A DNA stretch of 5,720 bases from Bacteroidota bacterium (GTDB lineage: Bacteria; Bacteroidota; Bacteroidia; Chitinophagales; Chitinophagaceae), in assembly GCA_023396345.1 (NCBI GenBank), contig JAEWWO010000288.1, positions 1 to 5,720 on the forward strand. The letters are read 5' to 3'. The translations under genes and the position numbers were made by a program. Shown here one piece after another: positions 5,704 to 5,720 of the stretch; position 1 is the first letter of the stretch; each line of letters starts with the position of its first letter. Under the pieces are notes generated by a model that saw only the letters and a program-made list of their open reading frames with translations, was not told the DNA's origin and did not search any database.

Positions 5704-5720
5704 TTCAGAATCTCTAAAAC

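Overview
The window is about 5.7 kb of low-GC, AT-rich, gene-dense DNA. It most likely comes from a member of the Bacteroidota. The evidence is the gene order holB then ricT (a PSP1-domain protein with a cysteine-rich N-terminus of the Bacteroidota type), the near absence of Shine-Dalgarno sequences before the start codons, and an intergenic repeat of the 'GTCATATTGAGCG...' kind that I remember as common in this phylum. I cannot place it more precisely. All genes lie on the + strand.

Layout: (1) 1-443 is the C-terminal part of the DNA polymerase III delta' subunit (HolB), cut by the window edge. (2) 517-1857 encodes a RicT/YaaT-like PSP1 protein with a Cys-rich head and an Asn/Gly/Lys-rich tail. 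(3) 1869-2198 encodes a small cupin, 11 nt downstream and probably co-transcribed. (4) 2199-2409 holds no gene but two tandem copies of a ~94-bp composite repeat, each made of an AT-rich unit plus a short palindromic unit. (5) 2410-2998 is a grpB (UPF0157) pseudogene with two independent lesions: an in-frame TAG at 2818-2820 and a one-base insertion near 2876-2878. (6) 3011-3048 is a terminator-like hairpin with a T-run. (7) 3057-3836 and 3841-5703 are a tightly spaced pair (4-nt gap) encoding an N-formylglutamate amidohydrolase-family protein and a DUF1704/QEGLA-motif putative zinc metallopeptidase.

The first two genes are informational housekeeping (replication clamp loading; mRNA maturation factor homologue). 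The middle is a decaying segment with repeats and a dead gene. The last two genes form a probable two-gene unit of unknown physiology. The QEGLA protein carries the same HEIGTH plus E-G-L-A layout as the eukaryotic tubulin tyrosine carboxypeptidases of the MATCAP/KIAA0895 family. Its pairing with an amidohydrolase suggests a pathway that trims amide or peptide bonds on a shared, unknown substrate. That pair is the part most likely to hold undescribed biology. I saw no CRISPR array, tRNA, rRNA or insertion sequence.
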